A DNA stretch of 64,000 nt from Dimorphilus gyrociliatus (Eukaryota; Annelida; Polychaeta; Dinophilidae): contig CAJFCJ010000007.1 in assembly GCA_904063045.1 (NCBI GenBank), positions 864,819 through 928,818 on the forward strand, read 5' to 3'. The position numbers and the translations under genes were made by a program. The notes beneath the pieces are model-generated. The model was not told the origin of the DNA and ran no database searches. It saw nothing but the letters and a program-made list of their open reading frames with translations. Shown in pieces: positions 54,001 through 64,000 of the stretch (within the stretch, counting starts at the first letter, position 1; every line of letters begins with the position of its first letter).

Positions 54001-57000
54001 GCTTTCGATTCGCCCTGCCCGCATATAATCGGCACGGTAGTCGTCTCGAACACCCTTTGTTGATAGCTCTCAAGGGTTTTCTTCTCTTTTTCGCGTTTTC
54101 GCTTTTGATTTGAAATTGGACGTATCTACAGAATTCATTAGAAATTTTCTTTGTTATGATTCAGAAATTGGGACAAAATCGAATTTTCAACCTTACTCTA
54201 AGTGCTTTATTTCTGTATTAAAAAAATGAAATAGTACCACTACAAAAGATTCTTTAATTTTGAAGCTTTTTATAGTTCTTAAAACTTCCTTACAGCATTC
54301 ACGATAAAAAGTTCATTTGTTAGTAGGGGTCGCCAAATAGTATATTGTGCTTAATCCTTAAGCTGAAAAGAGTATCTATTTCCGTCGCGGTCCTCTTAAT
54401 GAAAAATTAAGCCGATTTTCAATTATAGCTAACTTTTATCACATGACGTCAACTTGAACACTATTATCGATTCAATCAAACTTGTAAATTTAAATGTATT
54501 TATTTTGAATAAATATATAAAATATATATTTATCGACGAGAAGAATATAGAACACTCGGAACTCAAACAAAACGCTCTTTTTTCCGTTCACCAAACGCAA
54601 TTAAGCCGATTGAACACTAATATATCGATTGAACACTCGAAAAGGTTAAACAACGGCGATATATCGACAATACAGCATTTTCTTTAATTCGTAAAAAGCG
54701 TCTATGTTCGATTAGCCGTTTCTCATATTCAAATAATATTTGTTTTATAGATGTTAAATTTATCGCTCTAATTTTGCTTCTGTAACTGTTTGATTTTATA
54801 GATTTTTATTTATATACGTTAATAACCCATTTATCACAGAGAATAGATCAAAAATTGTTAATGTAGATATATTCTACTAATATTTTAATAAGTAAAGTGA
54901 AAACAAAAGGCGTTCGTTATCAACGTGTCGATTCGGTTTATATCTGCATTATTAAAACTGCTCTGGGACGCTGTCAAAACCTCATCAATAATACCCTTTC
55001 GAGTTTGTTTATTGAGTATACAAAAAAATTATTTGGGTGTTTGTCAACTTGAAACGAGAGTTTATGTATACAGCTTCAATATTTTTCTTTGCTTTCGATT
55101 AGGTAATATGGTATAATCGCACTAATTTATATATATAATTCCCATGGCACGCGTCTTATTTTTCTTACCTATAGCAATAAACACAATTAAATTTAAGTAT
55201 TAATTAAATTATCACTTCTTTTTGACCCTAATCATATAGCCATTGTGGTTTTGTTGGTGTTTTTAAGGAGTCTTTTCTGTAGCATTCGTTACGCCCCCCC
55301 CCCTTGTTAATAGTTGAATAGTGAAAGTTTATGGAATGTACAATTTTTTTTATATTAAGAGTCAGGAAATAATTCAAGAATTTTAATATTATTCTTTAAA
55401 ATGTCACGTGATAAATGTTGTATGTGTCTAACTGTACCTCTCATCTCTTTTATATATTGTGCAGCTGTCGATCCATTTTTGTCGCGCGTTAAAAATGTAT
55501 AAATTATATACGACCAGCATTTTGAACGCTTACACTACAGTTATGTTTACACAAAAAATAATGCGGTATCGTTTGATGTCTTAACTATAAAAGTAAACAA
55601 AACTTACTCTCCCTTTTTTTCCCAGATGGTATCAACAAGGCAAAGGCGAAATGCACGTTTATCTCACGCTTTGTGTCAACGGAAATGGTGCGAAATTCTG
55701 TGACTCTCTCGTTACGAGGCGTCGCGCAAGAGAACTTCCTTGAATCCTTTTATGATAAATTAATTGGGGGAGTTGCATCAGCTATACCGACATCTTTGTT
55801 AAACGTCTTCATAATCGATATTCAAGATTCAAGCAGAAACGTATTGAATGTAACACTATGCGTGAAGAAAGGAGAGCAAAACGGCAGAGATGAATTCTAT
55901 AGTCAGATATTTCTTAAGGAGCGTCTATACTTTAAAAGATCGTCCGTTGATAGCGCGACAGGACTTGAGGTAAAACGAACAAAGAAACACCTGGCTTTCA
56001 GGTATATTCAATTTCCTCTTTCTTTTTCAGCTTCTTCCATTTACTGAAGAAATGTGCATCACTGAGCCATGTTTTAACTTTGACGAATGTACAACTACAC
56101 CCCAAAAAGGAAAGCCTGGTAATTTTATACGAAGTCGAACAGGAACTACGTTTTTCCGCCCCATCCGTCCTGTCTATATACATCACTGTCATTGTCCAAG
56201 AGGATTTACAGGACTGAAAGAAAGTTTTGATTGCGACTATGAAGTTGATTTGTGCTATTCCCATCCATGTCAGAATAAGGGTACATGTAGATCTATCGAA
56301 AACGACTATAAATGTGAATGCAGGCATGGTTATATTGGTAAGTATCTATCTCTTTTCTAAAGAAAGCGTAACTTTGTACTTGCCTCTTTTAAGTAGGCAG
56401 CGGTCACAATTTGTGGGCGTTGCGAAAGCTTACTGTAAACAACAGCGTGTTGGTTCTTTTCCTTTTGAAAGTATTTTATAGCCCCTTCAACTATATCTTG
56501 ACATTCGTAAATCAACGGTTCATGCTTACGAACTAATCGTATCAGGGACTATAATTTTTTTGCTTTTTCATGTGCAACCGAATTCTTTTAGAGAATGGAC
56601 TACCGGACGGGTGCCGGTATTATTATATTTTTGGGAACAATAAAAAATCGTTTACTATTCATTCGCCTCGATGTTTTATAGCTGAATATTTTCTTTTGAT
56701 GTCTTTGTTAACCTTTAGCATCCTGCACACAGAAGTGGGTTACCGTTTTCTAACTGACAAATCGTCACTTTGATATCGATAAGATAGCATACATTTTCGA
56801 TGGATTAAATAACATTGCATAACTATATGAGGGTAGTGCGTGCTTAATGCGGCAATAAATCTGGCAAGTCGATAGACGTTTTAGGACCATGTTATTTTTT
56901 TTAAGACTATGATTAATGGTTACTATAGACCTTTGTTTGATTCAAATAGGTAAGAATTGCGAAACATATACCCTGGATAGTTCTTTTTGTCCTCCCGATG

Positions 57001-60000
57001 CATGTAAATCCGGTTCAGTATGTCAAACGAAGGCAACGGGAGGCTATAAATGCAAAATATGCATGAACGTACGTATTATTTGTTTCAATATTTTTATTTT
57101 ATTTGTTACCTAAATGTTTTTCTTTCAGTCTAACAATTGCAATTCAACTCAAGACTGTGCTTTCTTACCGGATAGAAATGATCGATGTGAGTTGACTACC
57201 AGATCATTCGCAAGCGGCTCTTTTCTAGTTTTTCCGTCCTTAAAGAAACGATATAGGTTTACTGTGGAATTAGAGTATGTTTTTCAAGGATTACACATTC
57301 TTTTGCTAAAAAAATATTACTTTCACAGATTTTCTACTGTTGAAAAATCTGGCCTACTATTTTACAATGGGAGATACAATGATGAAAATGATTTTATATC
57401 CTTAGAATTAATTAACGGACAGGTATTACTTTAATTTAACTTGTCAATCAAACAAAAACAAATCATCTTTTTTTTCAATATTTGTAGTTGGAAATAGCAT
57501 TTTCCCTTGGCAAAGAGACTGTTCGAAGCAGGACAAATACGATTGGAATATTGAATAATGGTGATTGGCATAAAGTTACCTTAGACTATTTCAATAAAAC
57601 TGCAACTGTATCAATCGGTGAAAATTGCGTGGCAGAGGCTGAATTAAAACTATCTAGAGCGCAGAAATGCGCAACCAGAGCTACTATTAATCTAGACGAG
57701 AAATGTTCTGACGATTCCGAGACTTGTTTTAGATTTCTCGACATTCCTGGACCACTTCAATTGGGTGGATTAGCAAGAAAAGTGAATACAAATAGAGAAT
57801 TACGAACTTCACAGTTTAATGGATGCATACGAAATTTAAGAATTGATGGAAAAATTGTCAATCTTGACGATTATACCCACAATTCTGGAACTAAACCTGG
57901 GTGCATGAGCAAGACTAAAAAATGTCTTAGTACGTCATGTCAAAATGGAGGGAGATGTCGAGAAATATGGAATGGAATATTTTGTGATTGTCCAGACGGG
58001 TATGGAGGAAAAACTTGCGCAGACTTTATATCCATGCCATATTCATTTAGTGGAAAATCTTTAGCAACATTCAGGAAGTCATCACATGGGCTAAGATCTA
58101 TTAAATTTCCTTGGGATATATCATTCCATCTAAGAACCTCCCAGAGTGTCTCTTCAGATGTCTTCGAAACTCAGCTAGTATCTAATAGTGGCACAAAATA
58201 TATCGTGCAGATAAGAATCGGCAATAATCGTCTTGAAGTAAGCATTGGAGGAAAGACGATATTCGTGAATAACGTTCGGGTTAACGACGGTAGATGGCAC
58301 CACTTGTCAATTATTTTGCTGAAGCTTGTTGTAAGATTTGATTTTGATTACGGTTCAATTGTTTACTCAGAGAAATTAAATCAAGACTTTTCTAATTACA
58401 TCGTTGGAGATATCCTATTTGGAAAGAATCTTATTGGATGCATAAAGAACGTGCAAGTCAACAGTCGAGAACTAACCAAGTCAAAGCTAGATAATATTCA
58501 ACGTTCGTGTAAATTGGAATCTGGCTGCAATTTAATTAAATGTCCAAAGTATTCAACTTGTGAAGAAAAATTCGGCGTTGCGAAATGTATTTGTGTACCC
58601 GGAAGACTTGGCCCAAAATGCGAAAAAATATGTGACAAATATAATCCTTGTAAAAATAATCAAACATGTTATCAAGATAATCTGGTGGACAGCGGTTTTA
58701 GATGCGCCTGCAGTAAAAATTATATTGGAGAGTTTTGTGAGACCTTTCTACCTGATAGCTGTCCAGATAAGTGGTGGGGGGTACCTCCATTTTGTGGACC
58801 ATGCGACTGTGGTAAACTCGGTATCAACTCGAAGTGCGATCCCTTAACCGGTAGTTGCTCTTGTGATGATTATCAGTTTGTAAATTCTGAGGGAAAATGT
58901 GAAGATTGCCGATGTAATGTTCAAGGTTCTAAGTCCCCTAAATGCACTGATGGGAAATGTATATGCATAAAGGGTGTTATCGGGAAAAAATGCAACTTGT
59001 GTGCCGATATATTCGCAGAAGTAACTGCAGAAGGATGCGCAGTTGTGTACGATGGTTGCCCTAGGGCGTTTAAAAATGGAATTTGGTGGGAAAAAACGAA
59101 ATATAATAGTCAAGATGTTCGTAATTGTCCCCTGGCTTCAGTTGGAAAATCATACAGGAATTGCACTGAAAACGGATGGTTAGAGGTGGACCTAACCGAA
59201 TGTATGTCTACAGTTTTGATTCCCCTAAGTGAAGAACTGACCAAACTAGAAGAAGATAATCTAATTTTAAATACCTTCGTTGTAAAATCTCTTATAAAAG
59301 AAGTTGAAATTGCTAGTAGATTAATTAGAGAATTTTATGCAAACGATATAGAAATTCTGGGAGGAATCCTTATATCAGTTTTGAAGTATGAGAGTTCGCA
59401 GTCGGGTTTAAATTTAACTCATACTCAAGATAGAAACTTTACAAGAAACCTAATTCAGACATTAGGCCGAATTTTAGATCCAAAATTGAATTCAATTTGG
59501 ACGAAGGTTAAAAGTGAAAATTTAGCAGCAGATTTGTTACAGTGGATGGAAAAATATTCAGATACGATGGCAAAAAATTTAAAGGCAACTTTTACACCGC
59601 CGTTTGATCAAATTCACGAAAATGTAATTTTGGGTGAGTACTTATGTTTATTTAAAAGATAGATTGTAGTTAATTTTTCATTTGGAGAAATATTTTTATC
59701 ACTCCAATCTCTAAATATCAATTTCTTTTACCCTGATTTTATCGGATATTCTCTAACCTAAGCACGACTAGATAAAAGTGATTTGTCAAATCAGCCAAGG
59801 ACAATTCCTTACCCTTTACAAACTCCATTTCACTTAGATAAGTCATCTACAGCTATAAACTTAAGCTGGGATGGCTCATCCACCTTTCCTAAATAAGGAA
59901 GAAAAACCGACCCCATTCTCAACTAAATTTCTTGTAGAGCTTTGATCATTACAAATAAATGGTGAATCAATTACGTATGGTATTTAAATAGTAAACAAAA

Positions 60001-61730
60001 TTTCTCTTCGCCAGGCTATTTCGTGCTCTAAATAAATTTACTTATGACAATTCCTTTGTTGTATATTTCTCTTTTATTAAAGTGCAAAGTAGAATTATTA
60101 ATATTTTTTCAACTATTTAATAACAGGTATGGACTATATTGAATTAAAGAACAAAAGTACTGTTCGTCTGCCAAAGTTTAACAACAAAGTAAAAAGTGAC
60201 AAATTTACAATAAAAACCTCGATAGAATTGCCTTTAGATGAAACTGGAAAAAATGACGTATCTTCATCAGCCGTTGGATATGTAATATATAAGAATATAG
60301 GAAATCTTCTTATATCGAATTTTGGAGCAACTGGACCCGTTTTTTCTGTTAATCTAGTTGATGGAAATGTTACTGTACATGGAAGTCAAAAGAAACCGGT
60401 TATTATGCTATTTGATTCAACGTATTCTGGAAACACGTCAAATTCGCAGTGCGTTTACTGGAAGGACTCTACTTGGGTTTCAGACGGATGTTCGAAAATA
60501 GATAAACATGCCTGCGCTTGTAATCATCTATCTACGTACACTATGTTAATGGATGCGCCATCTAAAGCAGTCTCAGTTCAAGTTATGGATGACTTGGTGT
60601 TTACAGTCTATATTGGTTTAGCGTTTTGCATAATGTGTGCTGTCGCATGTGCAATAATATTATTAATTTTACGAACTGCGAAACACAATAGCTCTATGAT
60701 TCACGCTCAAATATGCTTATGTCTAATAGCAGGACATTTGACGTTCCTGATAGGTATAAGACATGTTGAAAATGAGTTTCGATGCAAATTCGCCGCTATC
60801 ATTTTGCATTTGACTCATCTTTGTGCTCTCTCGTGGATCCTAGTTGGTGCTGTACATTTTCATAGAAGATTAGCTGAGCTGAAGGATATTGATAAAGGAA
60901 CGATGAAGTTTTACTACGTTTTAGGATATGTCCTACCAGCGATAGTCGTTGCTATGGCGACTGGCTTAGCTGCAGATGATTATGGGAATAATGGAGCTTG
61001 TTGGCTAAGTACGTCGGACACGCTGATTTGGAGTGCATTGGGGCCTGGGGGTTTCATTGTTTTGTTTACTTTAATTGTTTTGCTATTAGCTGTGAGGACA
61101 ACAAGAACAGTCAAACATATTCCGGACGGCGTGAAGAGTTCTATTAAAGCTTGTGCTTTTCTCCTTCCGATTTCCACTTTGGTTTCCGTTTTATGTTTAC
61201 TTACTGCTAACCAAGCTAAAGAGGCCATTCAGCACGTTTTAGGCGTTGCTGCCATCCTTCAAGGCGTCTCCTTAGTCATATCTTTTATTTTACTCGACAA
61301 ACGCGTTCTAAACGCTCTTAGGAAAAAAGACAATAAAAATCTTTCAAATGAAAACGTTGGGCCTCAGTCAGTTCTGGCCTATCATAATCATCTAAAGGCT
61401 GATGAAGTAACAAACGGGCGTATTCCACGAATTAACATATCAACTACGACAACAACGTCGAAATCCAGCACATGGAAAGATACGGTTTATTCATCAAATT
61501 TTGTATCTTATCCCCCAGCCTTATCGTCCGATATAGGGACAACAAATTTTGGCAGAGACTCTGATAGTGAGAGTGACGATGGTTTACCTCTGGATGCAAG
61601 TGGTTCTTCCGAGGAAGATATGGTCATCGGTAAATTGGGCTGGCCAAAAAAGTACTCTACTCAACCGCAATTAAGGGTGCTTGACTTGCCCCAGGAACCG
61701 TCTCCACCAAAACGACCAATAACTGAGTAA
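45099..61730 (+). CDS. fmi: Flamingo/Starry night (CELSR) atypical cadherin adhesion GPCR
   Basis: Seven-pass cadherin of the planar cell polarity core. Exons 45099-48459, 55626-55969, 56031-56337, 56950-57068, 57129-57274, 57329-57422, 57488-59633 and 60127-61730 give about 2,706 residues with consistent phases. Order: signal peptide; nine cadherin repeats, all in exon 1 (DxND motifs LDDND, FDVND, LDEND, IDVND, TDTND, KDVND, EDIND, QDRND); EGF-like repeats; two laminin G domains separated by an EGF (QNGGRCREIWNGIFCDC); more EGFs; laminin-type EGF (CGPCDCGKLG ... CNLC); hormone-receptor domain (GCPRAF ... GIWW); GAIN/GPS (CACNHLSTYTMLMD); seven helices; cytoplasmic tail. The GPS keeps HL-S/T, the cleavage consensus. 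The final codons read GAG TAA within GAGTAAGTTA, so the stop overlaps a perfect donor and a further exon is possible. Confidence 0.95.
48460..55625 (+). other. 7.2-kb intron 1 of Flamingo
   Basis: Runs from a GTGAGT donor to a TTTTTTTTCCCAG acceptor, joining G|AT in frame between cadherin repeat 9 and the first linker. It is roughly a hundred times longer than typical introns here. No coding sequence, tRNA or transposon ORF was recognised. It has a mostly unique, less homopolymeric composition with scattered GC-richer patches (for example 53215-53290, 53860-54080) and a run of ten C at 55294-55303. It probably contains enhancers. Confidence 0.8.
55294..55303. repeat. Poly-C run
   Basis: Ten consecutive C in AT-rich intronic sequence. 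Confidence 0.9.
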
Positions 61731-63452
61731 GTTATCATCAAAAATTTCCTATTTAAAAGATATTCTAAATTCGTCAACTATTTCCCGGAATAATAAACGA
61801 AGAGAAATTTGTTTTTTTAATAAAAAAAAAAGAGCGAAATTGAATATCATATAGCACATATATATTTCCGTTTTTATATTCTCTTTATTATTCCACAAAT
61901 AATGAATATTTCCTTGTCCAAACAGATTAACGGTCAGCAGCGTTTAATTTCAGTGAAAACTCAGCTTAATTGTTATTTTTTGTTACATATATATACGAGA
62001 CAATTTTTATTACTTGCATGATTTTTTATGATGAATTGCAAATATTTTTACAGATGCAATGTAAATACATATTTTCTTGTTTGTTTTTTTTATTGAATAC
62101 ATTACTTGCCAAGCAAATTGGAAACCACTTTGTATTGTTGTATATGCATAGTGTAGGATATTAATAAATTATCTACACTGAAAGTTAATCTGACAGCGTA
62201 ACAGACAATAAAAAATTACCTATTGTTTACTCTTTTTACGAGTTAACATTAACAATAGCACTGACAAACACCAGACAGAAATTAGCTCTAGAATTACCCG
62301 TGCAAGAGCTTTAGGCCTATATCTAACCTATCTTTGAACCCCAATGCCCCCCTGTCTTTCCCTTACCAACTAATTCCCTATCTCTATTACTATCCAGTAT
62401 TTTTTTCCCCCTCCATCATTTCTATTGATTGATTACTATTTATGGAGATTCATATTTAAGCAGTTTCATTAAGTAGAAGATAAACATACAAAAAGGATAT
62501 TTTAATGATCTATCAAACTTATTAAATTTAAGTATTTATAATAAAAGCAACATTAATATAAATAAATGTTATTGAAATGAGAGTAGAGAGAATAGAAGAA
62601 AGTCTTCTTTCAAAAGCTATGTTAAACTAAAAACCTAGTAATAATAAAACTAGTAGTCATTCATTATTCTCCTTCCGTAATTTTTCAAATATTGTAGACG
62701 AAATAGTGATTTCGTAGATATGTTATTTGTTGTGCAAATAGGCTTGAAGATTAGTTATTTAATAAGATATTTCAAGTGCCAACGCAGAAGATTTTGTTGT
62801 TAAGTGGACAAAAATAGAAAGAAGTAGATAGAATGATTACAAATATAAAGCAATATGCATAACTACAAGTTTTAAGTATCTATATTTAGGATGCTTTAAG
62901 GCTGTTGTCTTTGTTCTATAAATGAGGCGTAACATTTGACTAATATGTTCATACAATATCTTTATTAAAGTAAGATTATTAGTTTGAAGAATTAATGAAT
63001 ATATATATATATTATATATAAAAAAGACGTATACATAAGTAAGTATATACGAATTATTATCATTGTTACACATATATATATATATATAAAATAATTAGGT
63101 CATGCTTACTGAGAATAGGAAAGTTTTTTTGACCAGAAACAAGACAAAAAACTGAACAACAATTTTTTCACGGCAAAAATTGTATAAAAAATACTGTACA
63201 AGTAAAGTGTAAAACAGGTAATGTTTTTCGCTACTTTCCAGAACAGCAATTTCCTTAAAATTAAAAGAAATAAAGTAGTCAAAGTATTAAAAAAGAGCCA
63301 TTACAATGATGAATATGAATATATATATATATATATATATATACAGCTGTATATATATATATAAATTTATATATAGCTATCACTTAGCACCGAAAACACA
63401 AATTTTGGTCTATCTGTTGGAGAGCTTTAAAAAAAAAATAGAGTTAATTTTG
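61731..63452. other. Convergent spacer between Flamingo and classical cadherin
   Basis: About 1.7 kb of AT-rich sequence containing both 3' UTRs by position, TAGGCCTA at 62312-62319, and (AT)n tracts at 62998-63020, 63070-63089 and 63320-63363. No gene is visible. Confidence 0.6.
63330..63363. repeat. Perfect 34-bp palindrome centred on CAGCTG
   Basis: TA-alternating arms flank TACAGCTGTA, making a perfect inverted repeat just downstream of the cadherin stop (minus strand). Such tracts can extrude cruciforms; this is probably simple-repeat sequence. Confidence 0.7.
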
Positions 63453-64000
63453 TCAACGATCCATTTGACGAGCTGAGTACATATCGGCCAACCGCTGGAA
63501 TCTAGGTCCCCATTCTCCCAAATAATCGTAGCAATGTTCGGTTTCGTCTGAAGCAGCTGTTGAGGCTAAGGACGAAAGTGAATCACAAACTGATCCCTCA
63601 CCCTCGTAAGCATACGGCCTAAGGCTGTCGTGTGGGGGAGCTGAGACGTCCTGATCCGCCTCTGCTACTCGAGCACATATAAAATCAGCTACGTCCGCTC
63701 CCGGTGGTGGAACACGTGGCTGTCTTCTCCTTGGAGGATATTCCTCATTCGGTACATCTATACTCTTTGGTTTTTGCATTTTCTTCAAGGGTATACTCTC
63801 TAATGACGGTTTATAAGCGTTTTGATCTTCATCCCCAACACCATCTTCTTCATATCGAATTATATTCTCTCTAACATCGTCGTCTGGATCAACTCCGTGC
63901 ATATATGTTTTACCATTGACATGGTTAGCTTTGTAATTGCGGTGTTTGTACCTAGAATAGACTATAAGGATGAGTATAATCACTAATACGGCTATTGCGA
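63453..64000 (-). CDS. Classical cadherin, membrane and cytoplasmic end (5' part outside window)
   Basis: The last coding exon encodes the end of the single membrane helix (AVLVIILILIVYSRYKHR) and the whole cytoplasmic domain of a classical (type III-like invertebrate or E/N-type) cadherin. A juxtamembrane acidic region (DPDDDVRENIIRYEEDG) fits the p120-catenin-binding part. The C-terminal catenin-binding region is typical: RPYAYEGEGS, SLSSLASTAASDETEHCYDYLGEWGPRF and RLADMY. These are the beta-catenin contact motifs of cadherins that link to actin through alpha-catenin. The ectodomain lies beyond base 64000. It is tail-to-tail with Flamingo. Confidence 0.95.
   Translation of the reverse strand, partial: AIAVLVIILILIVYSRYKHRNYKANHVNGKTYMHGVDPDDDVRENIIRYEEDGVGDEDQNAYKPSLESIPLKKMQKPKSIDVPNEEYPPRRRQPRVPPPGADVADFICARVAEADQDVSAPPHDSLRPYAYEGEGSVCDSLSSLASTAASDETEHCYDYLGEWGPRFQRLADMYSARQMDR

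Noticed and set aside
54454-54687. 77-codon ORF in the Flamingo intron with an AT-rich, Asn/Ile/Lys bias
   Set aside because: Composition reflects AT content, not a protein family.

Overview
This is a stretch of animal (metazoan) nuclear DNA. It is AT-rich, its protein genes are interrupted by GT-AG introns mostly 50-110 bp long, and gaps between genes are often only a few hundred bases. The content (IFT139, Flamingo/CELSR, a classical cadherin, TRAPPC12, BRF2, POMGNT1, MED28) is bilaterian. The gene compaction and short introns would suit a small-genome lophotrochozoan such as a miniaturised annelid (Dimorphilus-like). That species guess is inference and is not established here.

Layout. 1-1127: 3' part of a beta-1,4-galactosyl/GalNAc-transferase. 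1331-2447: CCDC62-like coiled-coil gene. 2790-7247: a divergent pair of unrecognised genes (small basic protein, minus strand; long low-complexity protein, plus strand). 8822-14584: tandem pair of SLC22 transporters with matching exon structure. 14925-16739 (minus): intronless POMGNT1. 17354-19213: TRAPPC12. 19252-20793 (minus): orphan single-pass membrane protein. 21037-21411 (minus): small coiled-coil ORF. 21567-22846: RTF2. 23025-23782 (minus): MED28. 24295-30017: TTC21B/IFT139 in 24 exons. 30207-31487 (minus): intronless BRF2. 31858-36819: type II phosphatidylinositol 4-kinase with two alternative 5' modules. 37131-38971: EHD ATPase. 39157-40847 (minus): orphan type I membrane protein. 45099-61730: Flamingo/CELSR with a 7.2-kb intron. 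63453-64000 (minus): cytoplasmic end of a classical cadherin that continues beyond the window.

From 2.8 to 41 kb the strand flips at nearly every gene. This gives head-to-head pairs that probably share promoters (gaps 155-615 bp) and tail-to-tail pairs only 38-190 bp apart. Density then drops: about 4.2 kb upstream of Flamingo and its 7.2-kb intron carry no recognisable coding sequence and probably hold regulatory DNA.

Functional themes: Golgi and endosome membrane traffic and glycosylation (B4GALT, POMGNT1, TRAPPC12, PI4K2, EHD), cilia (IFT139), transcription and replication (MED28, BRF2, RTF2), and adhesion/polarity (Flamingo, cadherin). The most notable observation is PI4K2. The segment encoding the start of the kinase domain, including the glycine-rich loop, is present twice (32841-33028 and 34016-35039). 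Both copies join in frame to the same downstream exons, giving two predicted isoforms with different N-termini; only one carries an ExxxLL sorting motif. No transposon ORFs, rRNA, tRNA or CRISPR arrays were recognised. All exon boundaries were read by eye from splice consensus and family alignment from memory.
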